The notes beneath the pieces are model-generated. The model ran no database searches. It had not been told where the DNA came from and saw nothing but the letters and a program-made list of their open reading frames with translations. Shown piece after piece: positions 47,241 through 58,650 of a stretch of DNA of 64,000 nucleotides. Source of the stretch: Alnus glutinosa. Taxonomy: Eukaryota > Streptophyta > Magnoliopsida > Fagales > Betulaceae. Within the stretch, counting starts at the first letter, position 1. Each line of letters opens with the position of its first letter. The stretch spans positions 34,631,154 through 34,695,153 of the forward strand of contig NC_084886.1 in NCBI RefSeq assembly GCF_958979055.1, in the 5' to 3' direction. The position numbers and the translations under genes were made by a program.

Positions 47241-47780
47241 ACAAAGAAACACCACAATACGGATATTACAAGCCACAATTCACGTGAGATCATGGGCTGA
47301 TTTCCTCCATCGGAGCAAGAGAAACAAAATAAATATATTAAAAAAAAATTAAAAAAAAAAAACCAAACATTTATAATATAATACAAGAATACAAGAATAA
47401 CGTCAGTCACAAATGGTTCTAATGAAACCCTCTAACTGTACGTTGCATTGAATGTACGTCTTTACTTTAGAAATAACAACGTACTGTCCCCGCCAAGACT
47501 AATATAATATAATACACATTCAATCCAATCAAAACCAAATTAATTTTTGCAATTTGATGATTAATTTCCAATCAAGAATTCATAACGTGAGTCACGATGC
47601 AATTTGATGTTTTCTTTCTAAAATTAATGCGGAATACACAACTCTCTTTCCGTGTGCGTGCCTTGAGAAATTAAGCTCAACACAATGTTGACAACCTACA
47701 ACGGACTCCACATTATATTCAACGTCGTCGTCAAGTCGTCAACACGTACAAAATAACACTCCCACCTACTCCACACATCT
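47241..47780 (+). promoter_or_regulatory. U3-U4 and distal promoter of RLK3
   Basis: U3 (GATCATGGGCTGATTTCCTC) is joined to a shortened U4 that keeps the CCCCGCCAAGACTAATATAA to CACGATGC part, and then the GTGCGTGCCTTGAGAAATTA block shared with RLK1 and RLK2. These last 350 bp are the best conserved segment among the three genes. Confidence 0.5.
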
Positions 47781-47865
47781 ATCTTTCTTATATATTAAAG
47801 CCAGTCCTGACCAAATATATTATACAATCAATCAATCAATCATTATACAGTCCTTGTAATTAATC
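47781..47865 (+). promoter_or_regulatory. Core promoter and 5' UTR of RLK3
   Basis: TATATATTAAAG lies at about 47789-47800, about 70 bases before the ATG, followed by the CAATCAATCAATCA leader and TAATTAATC at the start codon, as in RLK1. Confidence 0.55.
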
Positions 47866-50666
47866 ATGGTCTTCCTTGCATGGGCTACCTGTTTCTTATT
47901 CTTCTATGCAGCTCACTTTGTTGCAGCATCTCAATCCTCAGCACTACAACTGGAAGCAAACGCTTTGCTGGCGACTGGGTGGTGGAGAAGCATCAATTAC
48001 ACCAACAATATCTCAAGTCGTTGCGAGTGGCTTGGTATTACTTGCAATGTTGCTGGAAGTGTCACAGAGATTGACATGAGCTCTAGTACTCGTTTCTATT
48101 TGGAAGGAGGTGAGATGTCACAATTCAACCTCTCTTGCTTTCCAAATTTAGTCCGCCTTGATCTTTGTAACACTGGACTTCAGGGGAGTATTCCAGTCGA
48201 GATAGGTACTCTATCCAAACTCACCTACCTTGATCTGTCATATAATGCTCTGACAGGTGAGTTGCCACTTTCAGTTACAAACCTCACCCAATTAGTGATG
48301 TTTAACGTTTCTTTTAATCAAATCATTGGATCAATCCCTACTTCTCTTTCGCTTTTAATCCATCTCACCCATTTCGATTTGTATCACAATCAAATCAATG
48401 GTTCTATCTCTTCCACTTTGGATAATTTAACTAATTTGAAAGTTTTGAATCTTGCTTTCAATCAAATCACTGGTCCAATCCCTTCCACTTTGAGTGATTT
48501 AACTAATTTGAAAGTTTTGTCTCTTTATTCCAATCAAATCAATGGTCCAATCCCTTCCACTTTGGGTAATTTAACTAATTTGAAATATTTGTATCTTGAT
48601 TCCAATCAAATCAATGGTTCCATTCCCCCAGAAATAGGAAACATGAAGAATTTGACTATGTTGTACCTCTCGAATAACAGTCTCATTGGTCCAATCCCTT
48701 CCACTTTGGGTAATTTAACTAATTTGGAATATTTGTATCTTGATTCCAATCAAATCAATGGTTTAATCCCTTCCACTTTGGGTAATTTAACTCGTTTGAG
48801 AGAATTGTGTCTTCAATCCAATCAAATCAATGGTCCAATCCCTTCCATTTTGGGTGATTTAACTAATTTGAAAGTTTTGTCTCTTTATTCCAATCAAATC
48901 ACTGGTCCAATCCCTTCCACTTTGAGTAATTTAACTAATTTGAAAAGATTGTATCTTCATTCCAATCAAATCAACGGTTCCATTCCCCCAGAACTAGGAA
49001 ACCTTCATTCGTTGGAAAATCTTAACCTTAGTCATAACTTTATTAGTGGAGAAGCACCTGTTGAACTTGGGTCTATTGACAATTTACGAAGCTTAGATCT
49101 CAGCTCCAATAATCTTATCGGCAATATTCCCAATAGTTACAGTTCTATTCAAACAATCAACTTGTCGTACAATTCTTTGTGCGGTAACTTCACGGGTTTC
49201 CCTCTTTGCCCACCAACTCGTAACAAATCAATTGTAACCAAAGCAAAAATTTGTGTTCCCATCGCCATTTCCCTTGGATTCTTAATTGTTGGGGGCTTTC
49301 TCCTATGTCGACGCATGGTCAAGAAACCCCACTTTGAATCAAGAAAAGAAACAAAGCATGGGAACTTGTTCTCGATATGGAATTATGATGGACATATTGC
49401 ATATGAAGACATCATTGAAGCAACCGAGGACTTTGATATAAAATATTGTATTGGAGTCGGTGGTTATGGCAGCGTTTACAAAGCAAAATTACCTGGTGGA
49501 AAAGTAATTGCCTTGAAGAAACTTCATCGATTGGAGGCTGAGAACCTAACTTTTGATATGAGTTTCAGAAACGAGGTAAAAGTGTTAACAGAGGTTCGCC
49601 ATCGAAACATTATAAAACTTCATGGGTTCTGTTTACATAAGCGATGCATGTTTTTGGTTTACGAGTACATGGAAAATGGAAGCCTATTTTGTATCCTAAA
49701 TAATGATGTTGAAGCAATAGAATTGGATTGGAGCAAGAGATTAAACATCATCAAAGGCACTGCCCACGCTTTATCTTACATGCATCATGAATGCATTCCA
49801 GCAATTGTTCATCGAGATATAACAAGCAACAATATTTTATTGAACAATAAACTAGAGGCTTTTGTCTCTGACTTTGGCACAGCTAAGCTCCTTGATCCTG
49901 ATTCCTCCAACCAAACATTAGTTGCCGGCACTTACGGTTACATTGCTCCAGGTAAACTATTCTTTTTCTTACAATAAATTATGTCTTTATTTATTTATTT
50001 AGTTCTACCTATTATTCTAAAAGAAAGTATTAGCCATGTAGAACAAATGTCTTTCCTAATATTTGTGATAGTAGGGTTACCTTGTCATTTGCTATTTGAA
50101 TCAATTCATGCATGATCGCGAACAACCACTTTCACTATAGAATGTTTATACAATGACAAGTTTTGACCAACTTTTTTTTATTGAAAAATATACAAAAGGA
50201 AAAAGGAAAAGAAATAAAAAATTAAAAATATGTTTTTACATTTTTAATAATTTTTCTTTTTTTGTTTGTTCTTTTATATATATATATATGTGTGTGTGCA
50301 GAGTTGGCATATACAATGAAAGTTACCGAAAAATGCGATGTTTATAGCTTTGGAGTTGTGGCACTGGAAATAATAATGGGAAGACATCCAACGGAACTCT
50401 TGGCTTCATTATCATCATCGTCTTCTCAAAACATGATGTTACATGAAATATTAGACCAATGTTTGCCACCTCCCAATCATTTGGTTCAACAAGATATTTT
50501 CCTTGTCGCTTCAATAGCATTTGCATGTCTCCACGAAAAACCAAAGTCTCGGCCTACAATGAAATGCGTGTCTCAAGAATTTCTTTCTCAGAAGAAGCCA
50601 ATAGCCAAGCCTTTACAAGCACTTTCATTATGGCAGCTAAGGAACCAAAAAATGTATATGATTTGA
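47866..50666 (+). CDS. RLK3: MIK2-like leucine-rich-repeat receptor kinase (2 exons)
   Basis: Exons 47866-49951 and 50302-50666 (intron 350 bp, GT-AG, phase 1; a TA/TG tract sits just before the acceptor) give 816 aa. Signal peptide, LRRNT (CEWLGITC), about 15 LRRs, membrane segment 462-481, and a kinase with GVGGYGSVY loop (first Ala is Val here), Lys551, HRD 649-651, DFG 669-671 and APE completed by exon 2. As for RLK1, it is expected at the plasma membrane as a peptide-sensing RD kinase. Compared with RLK1 and RLK2 it lacks 23 residues between the last LRR and the juxtamembrane region (near residue 438), an in-frame deletion. A THA8-like gene follows about 400 bp downstream. Intact by every check I can make. 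Confidence 0.93.
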
Positions 50667-50743
50667 TCGGGGAAAGATCCCCAATTATGAAGTGTTTGTT
50701 TTAAGGCAGAGGATCATGCAATTTGTAGAACTTATATACTTAT

Positions 50744-50749
50744 AATAAA
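50744..50749 (+). promoter_or_regulatory. Likely polyadenylation signal of RLK3
   Basis: AATAAA about 78 bases after the stop, matching RLK1 and RLK2. Confidence 0.5.
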
Positions 50750-51078
50750 TGTTGTCTATGAGAATTGTAATGCCATGAATTATGTGTATGTCCATATAAA
50801 ATCATATAAAACGTTAACCTTAACCTCGTATAAGCAAACAATCCATAACTAAACAACAAATTTCCTAAATAATCCTACAGTCAAATCGGGAAAACAACAT
50901 AATCGAAACTTCCACCAAAACTTGTTTGAATTACAAAACACCTCAATCTCCGAGCATTTTTAAGCCTCCTCACTTCACATCTCTCTTCCCATGCCAGTTT
51001 TTCTTCTAACCTTTAACCGCCCTTTTGAGTGAAGTGGTGAATCCTACGGATTTGAGCTTTAGGATAAACTTGGTTGTA

Positions 51079-52926
51079 ATGGGCTCCCTCAAATTCCACT
51101 TCCCTCGAGTGGGTCTTCTCAAAAACGCCTCGAAACCCTACCCACGCTCTTCAGTGGTGACCAGGGGCGGACCCAAAAAGCCTCTGTGGAGGAAAAGCGT
51201 GCTATCCTCCGAAGCCATTCAAGCAGTCCATTCCTTGAAGCTAGCCAGATCATCCGCACCTAGATTGCAACAGGTTTTCAATGCCAGCCTCACCAGGCTG
51301 TTGAAGGCAGACTTGTTGGACACCTTGGCTGAGCTCCAAAGACAAAATCATTTGGACTTGGCCCTTCAGGTATTTTGTTAAGATGGTCAACATTCGAATC
51401 ACTGATTTCCTGACTGTTTTAGAACCTTGTAGAACTCTGTTCTTTACGAACTACAAATATTATGAAACTAGGCTTGTGTGAATGTCATGTTAATTTGCTT
51501 CCTTTCAATGTTCTTTTCCTTTTGGGGCCTTCATAAGTATTAAATTGCTGGAATTACAATGTGGATAAATTATAATAATTCAAAACTTTAATTATTTGAA
51601 ACTAATTACACCAAGAAGAAACTGCATTGTTTGTTTTTGAGTATTTTTGTCATTAGATAATGTATCTGCTTGCAAAAATTTTGTTCAGGATCCTAAAAAG
51701 TAAGAAAAATCGGGAATACTCTCTTAAGAAAATGAGGAAATGTATCTGTGAGATTTTCGATTGAGTTGCCTCCCATGTTGTATGATATCAATGGCTTTGA
51801 CATTATTGTAAACAGGTTGAGTGGTTTGCCAAAACAGATGCACAAATTAAATAATTATTGCTTTAGGAAATATCTTTTAGCATTTGAAAATGGACTAGCT
51901 GGTTCCTTGTCCTTCCTGTGCAACTGGCCAGTTTACCAATTTCCAAGATGCTTGTTCCAATCAAGAAAGCTGTATGACTAAGTTCTGGCCTACCGTTAAC
52001 GTACTGTTACGTTTCTTTGATTGCCCAATTTTTTGTGTTAGTTGAATATCCGTTCTTTGGAATTTGTATTTTATCTGAGAAGTATAAATCAGGTTTTAGG
52101 TGTTCCAATTTGTGCGCAAGGAAGAGTGGTATGAACCAGATTTGCTCATTTACTGTGACATGATTCTATTGTTGGGAAAGAACAAATTGCTTGAAATGGC
52201 TGAAGAGCTCCTTTCTGAACTAAAGAAAGAAGGCTTAGAACCCAGCACAAGGGCTTTTGCTGAGATGATTGGAGCGTACATGCAACTGGGTATGATAGAA
52301 AAGGCAATGGAGACATATGAATCGATGAAGGCATCAAGTTGTGCCCCAGATAGGTTAACGTTTATGATATTGATAAGAAACCTTGAGAAGGCTGGGAAAG
52401 AAGAAGTACCAGCAGTGGTAAAGAAGGAATGTGCTGAATATGTTGATTCTCCTGAGAAATTCCTTGAAGAAGTCGAACAGAAATATGTAAGGAATTTAAG
52501 TCTTTATGCACTCATGCTCATCATTTTTTGCTCTACAGCACAAGCCAAGGTAATTTTTCCTATGTCTCTTTATTAATATAGGGAAACAAAGCTGCATTCT
52601 CTGACTGTTATATGAAGGAAAATCCACATCAGGGCAGAAGTATGGGAAAAACACTATCTCACTGCATGTCATTTGTAGAAGGCATAGATGCCTCTTTTAG
52701 AGCAGTCCTTAGATTTTTTTTTCTCGCTGCTTGGAAATTAAAGTTCCCTCCCCAACAATATGAGCATTCACTAATTGTGTGCATCGTGATTCAATTTAAA
52801 CGTTAATGACCAACGGTTGATGTAGAACTGTGTCACTTTCATGAATAATCAGAGTTGATGGATTGTATCTGACTTTGGCTTCTTGTATTGTTTCAGAGGA
52901 AAAGGCAATTGCTCAATCTTGTGTGA
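51079..52926 (+). CDS. THA8L: THA8-like PPR protein, copy B (intact, 3 exons)
   Basis: Exons 51079-51369, 52100-52486 and 52897-52926 join in phase 0 at GT-AG introns and give 235 aa. The family comprises short plant PPR proteins related to THYLAKOID ASSEMBLY 8, which act in the chloroplast in group-II intron splicing and RNA handling. Seen here: a basic, Ser/Pro-rich N-terminus fitting a transit peptide, a helical SSEAIQAVHSLK segment, TLAELQRQNHLDLALQVF, then PPR motifs in exon 2 (YEPDLLIYCDMILLLGKNK, GLEPSTRAFAEMIGAYMQLG, CAPDRLTFMILIRNLEKAG). The 10-codon last exon (RKRQLLNLV and stop) restores the family C-terminus. Without splicing the frame would read about 30 unrelated residues. Start: first ATG in frame; the preceding in-frame codons begin with TTG. 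Copy A at 20197 is its broken twin. Confidence 0.85.
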
Positions 52927-53246
52927 AAACTACAGGTACTCGGCTACGTTTGAGCTGCATGCCATGAGGCAATAGACTTATTGGCCAGGCTCTCATTGTC
53001 GCTTGTTGAAGCATTTGTCAACCACTCAAATGGAGTAAAGATGATGAGGAGCTACAGAATATGGTTTGGCTGTGTTATTCTTTAATGAATAAATCAGGCC
53101 TTGCCTTTGTCAATTACCTACGTAGTTAGTTTGATTGTCCATTTGATATTTTAACCAAAACTGGATATGCCAAAAGGTTCTACATAACATGTGCCTGAAT
53201 ATGAATTTCATCTCATGACCATCCCATTAACATTCTCTTCCTTTTT

Positions 53247-53280
<34 letters not shown>

Positions 53281-53592
53281 AAGCAAAACCATATTAATTG
53301 ACTAATATATATATCACACGAGCTCTTGGAATACCTAAATATATTCTACAGTATCCATTATCTTAAGTTGTAAACCCAAATTAATTGAATCATAAAGATC
53401 ACATTCGCTCTTGGAGTGCCGGTTCTACATTCTCTTTTTGGGTTGCCCTCTTAGCCTCCACGGTCCCTCTCCACTACCTTTGACTACAATTCGTTGTCTA
53501 TTGGCCGAAATCTTTTTTCCCACAACATCCAAAAAAAAAAAATCCAAAGGAGTTTTAGGTTGAAACAATCAACCTCAAGTAAATGCTTCTTC

Positions 53593-53597
<5 letters not shown>
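52927..53597 (+). other. THA8L-B 3' flank with TA microsatellite
   Basis: A probable 3' UTR (AATGAATAAATCAGGCC near 53084) runs into a TA microsatellite (53249-53276) and then unassigned DNA. This DNA and exon 3 are missing from the left arm, where RLK pseudogene sequence stands instead. Confidence 0.45.

Positions 53598-53644
<47 letters not shown>
53598..53644. repeat. CT microsatellite at a deletion breakpoint
   Basis: About 23 CT units end roughly 20 bp before the receptor-kinase remnant at 53663. Its position at the junction suggests it took part in, or formed at, the rearrangement. Confidence 0.7.
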
Positions 53645-53647
<3 letters not shown>

Positions 53648-53662
53648 AAATGCTCCCCCCCT

Positions 53663-53815
53663 ACCATTTGCATGCCTAAATGAAAAACCAAAGTCTCGGC
53701 CTACAATGAAATGCGTGTCTCAATAATTTCTTTCTTGGAAAAAGTCAATAGCCAAGCCTTTACAATCACTTTCATTATGGCAACTAAGGAACCAAGAAAT
53801 TTATATGATTTGATC
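53663..53815 (+). pseudogene. RLK relic: last 150 bp of kinase exon 2
   Basis: The ATTTGCATGCCTAAATGAAA to TTTATATGATTTGATCAGG stretch matches the C-terminal exon of RLK1-3 and of the pseudogene ending at 24090, to which it is closest. It has in-frame stops (CAATAA for CAAGAA). The DNA after it matches 24120 onward, so this is the right-arm counterpart of that pseudogene after loss of more than 2 kb. Confidence 0.85.
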
Positions 53816-55200
53816 AGGACGAGATACTCAATTGGGAAGTGTTTGTTTCTAGGGTGAGTATCATGCGATTGGTGAAACTTTTGTTGTGTATGACAATTGT
53901 AATGCCATGAATTATGTCCATATAAAATTTATGTGATTGGAATAAATTCCACCAATCTAGTTCAGAGGAAACCTTTGTCCCTAAGTAAATAAATATGTCC
54001 ATATAAAATCATATAAAACATTAACCTCAACCTCATATAAGCTAACTTAGTCATTTAACTCAACACATATGTTTAACTAATATCACCGAACAATAAGATT
54101 AGTTTTATTAATTTACTATCAAGACTACTTCTCTTATCACATATTTGATAATCTGATAACAAAATACTGTTAAGGTTACTTTCTAACGCAAATTGTGCAT
54201 AAAGTAAATTATATCCATCAAATAAACCATACTAAAAATTTTAATAAAAAATTTGTGACATACAGTCTATGGGTCCATAGATCCTACTTCCAATTTCTCC
54301 AATTCCAATTCCAAACCCATTTTGTTAACCACCAATACAACAACTTAGAGACTCACACCTCAAATAGTTGTCCAAATTAATCGGTTATTCTTCCCCATTA
54401 AGTTGAAGTCCAATTTCTCCACTGTTCTAATTACGGTTAAATGGTGAAAACAAGATAATCAAAACTTTCACCAAAACTAATACCAAAATTAGCCTAACAA
54501 ACTTAAGCCTCTTGACTTCACATCTCTCTTGATGTGTTTCTTTGTCTTCTTACTTCAATTATTTTTTTGGCACATAAACCATGATTCTCTTCTTGATACA
54601 TCTACGGCTAATTGCCCTATTCATTTAATGCACATTGGACAAAATATGTTTGACTTAAAAAAATCATAAATACTTCAACTTAATTCCAAATGACATAAAA
54701 TTTGTCTTGTTCAAAGGCTTACAACGTATCCAAAAATTGCTGCAACCCATAATTGTTTGATACCTTAAAATCCTCAAGCAGTAGGCATTTTTTTTTGGCT
54801 CAAAATAAAATCCTTTCCATAAATCGATCCCAAATAACCAACTTACTTAAGTTCTTTATTATTACTCTTATTGGGCAATTATGAGCTGGGATATCACAAT
54901 ATCAAGCCAAATATAAACGCAAAGCTTTACAATTGCTAAATATACCAGCAATTAGATCCAAATATAAAGATGGGCTTTAGAGTAGTAATTGACTTAATTA
55001 TACATCTTCATTCCAAATAAATCTTAATATGGATTACAATCTATTGCATTCGAATATCTGCCCTACGGAGGTTTAAAGAAAGACATGGATTACAATCACT
55101 ACTAAACTATTCTTTTGTTTTGGAGAGCAACTTCTGTGTGGTCATGGCATAAAACAAGGGTTTTATGCCCGACCACCAATAATAAGTTGACACATCAGTT
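53816..55200 (+). repeat. Intergenic block, right-arm copy of the segmental duplication
   Basis: Matches 24120-25403, with about 100 extra bp near 54500-54600. No gene. Confidence 0.7.
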
Positions 55201-56225
55201 AAAAACAACAAAATCAAATGTTGCTGAAACACTAGAGCCTCTTAGACAACTTCCCATTTACCTTCTAAAAAACAGTAAAAAACTCTCCCCACGATCAGAT
55301 ATCTTGAGAGAAAAGAGACCACCGAACTGCCCCATTGCAACCCCATTGCCCCAATTCTGCTCCCCCCCACGCCCAGGCCGGACGCTACCACCACCACCCG
55401 GGCCGGACCACACCTTCAATGCTTAGGCCAAACCCCAACGTCAACGACGCCATTGCTCTGACAGTTAAGTCATTGCTCCTCCACTAGTAAGCGTCGCAAT
55501 CTCAGTCCCTTTCTCTCTCACAATTGTATTGCCAATTTTATCTAATTTTCCCTCACTTTCCCTTTCTCACTCTCCAAACAGAAATTGCTGGGATGGTATA
55601 TAACCGAATTTTCTCTCCCCTGCCTATCATGACTGATTCTATGTAGCTTCAAGAAGACATTTAGCAATGATCCCCACCTTTTCCTCCTTTTCCGCCTATC
55701 AAATGAAGGCATACTTTTTTCTTTTTTAGTTTTTTGTTTTAAGGGGATGTGGGTGGTTCGGGTTTAGAGGATTCTTATTTCATTTCTGTAAACCCATTCT
55801 ACGTGGCTGTAGCTTTTGTCTTGCTGGAAAAATAAATAAATAAATAAATGTTTGATGTAATGCAAATGAGCAAATTGTTATGTTCTAGAAATTTTAAGTT
55901 CAAGTTGCAGAAGATGATCACCAAATGAAGTTTTTGAGTTATCAAAAATATTGGTAAATAAGTGTTTTCTGCATAAGTGTTGCAGTATATATTCATCAGC
56001 ATTTTGTGGTGGAGCAGAGAGAAAGAGGACCTCGGCGTTGGTTCTGAGAATCAGACGTGATTCGACGGTGAATGGGAACAAAATCAGAGAGAAAGGGATT
56101 TTTTTTTTTTTTTTTCCGTAGCAGAGGTAAACATGAAGAAGGCAAATCTAGATCCCGTGTTTTGATTCTATTTGGTTTTATTGTTCGAGGCTGGCGTGTC
56201 AACTTCTTATTGATAGGCACAAAAT
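55201..56225 (+). repeat. Gene-like fragment of unknown identity, right-arm copy
   Basis: Matches 26941-28010 with the same putative donor (AGTAAGCGTCGC near 55486) and acceptor (CTCCAAACAG near 55580). The C run is reduced to CCCCCCC. No protein recognised. Confidence 0.45.
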
Positions 56226-56330
56226 ACCTGATTCATAATCAAACTAATCAAATTATCCAAAACTTATATTTCATCATATGGTTGATTCAAATTCATAAAA
56301 CAATATACATTTTACAAATCCATAATACAT

Positions 56331-58650
56331 TTTTTTTTTGATAAGTAATAAACTGACTTTATTAAAAGCGTCAGGCGCCCCTTAGTACACCGGCAGTATA
56401 CAAGAGAAAACGCAATGCTAGAAATAAAAAAACAGCCCAAAAAAAGAAAGAAGGACCCCACCAACACCACCCCACGAGAGCCAGAGCTTACAAGAACAAA
56501 AACACCCCAACCCAAACCCACAAAGAACACACAACAAGCCCAACCAAGAACCCTCATAACCCAACACCCTAAGACACGACCCCCGTACCCCACACCCGAC
56601 CCACAGACTACAGAACCTGAGCCTTTCCTCTCCTTCTCCAGGAACGCACACTCGCACCGTCGTAGTTTATGGAGCTCTTCAGATTCTGCAGTTCTCTCCT
56701 CCCTTTGATCTTATGCCGCTTCCCCATACTATCCCGATGAAAATCTTCCTCAATGGCATCCAACAAAGCCAGGGCCGAATCTTCATCCTCAGCACCATCG
56801 GACTCCCACTCCAAGAGTAAGTCGGGAGGAATTACGTCCAAGGTGTGAGGAGAGTCATCTTTCTCTCCCTGATCCCACAAAACAATCTCCCCAGAAGGGC
56901 TAAACCCTACCGGCCACTCCTGAGATTGAATCAAACCATCCGAGATGGGGTTCTCACCCTTGTCACCGTTCTTCGATTTGCATTCGCTCAAAGGGGAGGG
57001 AACTCTCGGGAGGAGGAACCCGCGTCGAAGACCCACTCCCCCACTTGGCATCGGCAAATTCTGAACCACAGACCCGTCCAAAGCCTGGGAAGTACCCGAA
57101 CACTGTGTCATCGGCGAACTCAAAGCTGTCACTGCCTCATCAATCAGGGAAATATCCAGCTTGCTCGCTTTGGTCTTCGATTTCCGCTGATACCTCATGA
57201 CCGATTTTGTTTCGGACGGGTAAATGGGAGCCCCACTGTCCGCCATCACTGGAAGACGCAAACGAATCCTCTCTCCCAACGCATCCGCCCCCAAAGAGGG
57301 AAACTCAAATCCTTTAGGGCCCGACTCCGGTCCCCCAAGCATACCCGGGGTTAAGCCACACACAGACCCTTCTAAACGCATGTTGGGCTTCGCCGCACAC
57401 ACTGAGATCTCTTCAATCACAGCCGTGCACACGCTGGGAAGTTCTCCAATATCCGACAGCCCTCCAACCATGCCAATCGTCATCTTCTCCGACCTAGACC
57501 CATCTTGCCTGGCCAAATCCGGATGAGCGGATAAAGCCGGAGTCTCCCCCGGGGATGAGCCCCCCATCAACGACGAGCCTAACTTTAACCCCCGAACGGT
57601 AGAACTCGACCCATCCACAGCTTCCGGCGCCGAAGAGCCCAATCCCGAAATTCCATAGTCCAACCTCGCTTCGTCGAGACCACAAACCTGATCCGGGAAA
57701 ACCCTCTTAGCCTTCTTGGGGTTGGGCTTAGAGCCCAACTTCTTAGGACCATCCTTACAGCATGGCCTACCAAGTACAGCTGAGGATATCCTGCACCGGC
57801 CCATTTTCAGCCCAACAGAGGAGCTCCTTCTCCAGCCCACGTTAGACCCACTCACCCCATCCAGCCAAACTCCAACCTGTTCAAGAATCTTTCTGCAGAC
57901 TCTGACATCGCTGTCCCTTATGCTGCACTTTCTGACTTTTCGAACGTTGAAGCCATCGCCACTGAGGTCTTTGCCCGCCGGAACCGAAAGGCTTTTCTCC
58001 CAGGCGTAACAGTCCACCGCCTGCCGGACAATTGCGCAGTACCGGTCCTTTAACGGGAACTGCTCCTCGCACCAGGCCGCCTCCTCCTGCGCGACCAGAT
58101 ACCGGCCACCAGAGGCCGAGATGGTTGGCGTCGAGCGAACCGCCTCCGCGAAAGACAGAGGTCCCGCAGCCTTTACGAACCGAACCCCCACCTCCTTCCC
58201 CCTTGACTTCTCATCCAGCGAGAAACCACCGAGCCCGCATCCTATCGCAGTACCAACCACTTCTAAAGCCTTACGCAGCTCAGTGATAAACTTGAGCCAA
58301 CCCCATCCACCCCGCCCCTCAGGAATGCGAAGGAACCCTCTCTGGACGCCCACCCCATACACCGCTACCTCCATAAACCTGCCATTAATGTTACCTCCAG
58401 TGCGGACTATCGTCACCTTCGCCCCCTCCCTGAAAGATTTGACAGAATCGGTCATCCCATTACCACCCCTCAGCACCTCCATAGACGAAACCAGCCAATC
58501 TATGCACTGGTTGCTAAGGAGTACCGCACCGGAATAAAATTTCCGATTTTCTTCCACCCTTAGCACTGACGCCCCTTCAATAACCGAGAAGACAAACGCT
58601 TTTGCCTCCACCAGAAATCTTCTCTCCATCCCTCACAGCCCGAGCGTGAC
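56331..58650 (-). mobile_element. LINE-derived element lacking reverse transcriptase
   Basis: On the minus strand it ends GTATACTGCCGGTGTACTAA, GGGGCGCCTGACGCTTTTAA, TTACTTATC and a poly(A), the standard plant LINE tail. The body is one GC-rich ORF (56608-58629) followed by a 260-bp untranslated region. There is no endonuclease or reverse transcriptase. I could not find a clear target duplication. The right-arm block is interrupted by it just after 56225. Confidence 0.75.
56608..58629 (-). CDS. LINE ORF1-like protein, unknown function
   Basis: 673 aa from an ATG near the 5' end (MERRFLVEAKAFVFSVIEG). Residues 1-120 form a compact domain (FYSGAVLLSNQCIDWLVSSM, KSFREGAKVTIVRTGGN, GFLRIPEGRGGWGWLKFI) that reminds me of the N-terminal ORF1-type region of plant LINE proteins. 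Further on it is Ser/Gly/Pro-rich with scattered Cys (CRKILEQVGVWLDG near 255) and an acidic stretch (LEWESDGAEDEDS) before a basic end. It has no polymerase motifs. The frame is open over 2 kb and much more GC-rich than its surroundings, so the insertion is young. Domain assignment is from memory of general appearance only. Confidence 0.5.
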   Translation of the reverse strand: MERRFLVEAKAFVFSVIEGASVLRVEENRKFYSGAVLLSNQCIDWLVSSMEVLRGGNGMTDSVKSFREGAKVTIVRTGGNINGRFMEVAVYGVGVQRGFLRIPEGRGGWGWLKFITELRKALEVVGTAIGCGLGGFSLDEKSRGKEVGVRFVKAAGPLSFAEAVRSTPTISASGGRYLVAQEEAAWCEEQFPLKDRYCAIVRQAVDCYAWEKSLSVPAGKDLSGDGFNVRKVRKCSIRDSDVRVCRKILEQVGVWLDGVSGSNVGWRRSSSVGLKMGRCRISSAVLGRPCCKDGPKKLGSKPNPKKAKRVFPDQVCGLDEARLDYGISGLGSSAPEAVDGSSSTVRGLKLGSSLMGGSSPGETPALSAHPDLARQDGSRSEKMTIGMVGGLSDIGELPSVCTAVIEEISVCAAKPNMRLEGSVCGLTPGMLGGPESGPKGFEFPSLGADALGERIRLRLPVMADSGAPIYPSETKSVMRYQRKSKTKASKLDISLIDEAVTALSSPMTQCSGTSQALDGSVVQNLPMPSGGVGLRRGFLLPRVPSPLSECKSKNGDKGENPISDGLIQSQEWPVGFSPSGEIVLWDQGEKDDSPHTLDVIPPDLLLEWESDGAEDEDSALALLDAIEEDFHRDSMGKRHKIKGRRELQNLKSSINYDGASVRSWRRRGKAQVL

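Noticed and set aside
51025..51078. N-terminal extension of the THA8-like protein
   Set aside because: It would start with TTG. The first ATG is at 51079, and the extension differs between copies A and B.
56845..58537. Several long frames on the + strand opposite the LINE ORF
   Set aside because: They are antisense shadows of the GC-rich 673-codon frame.
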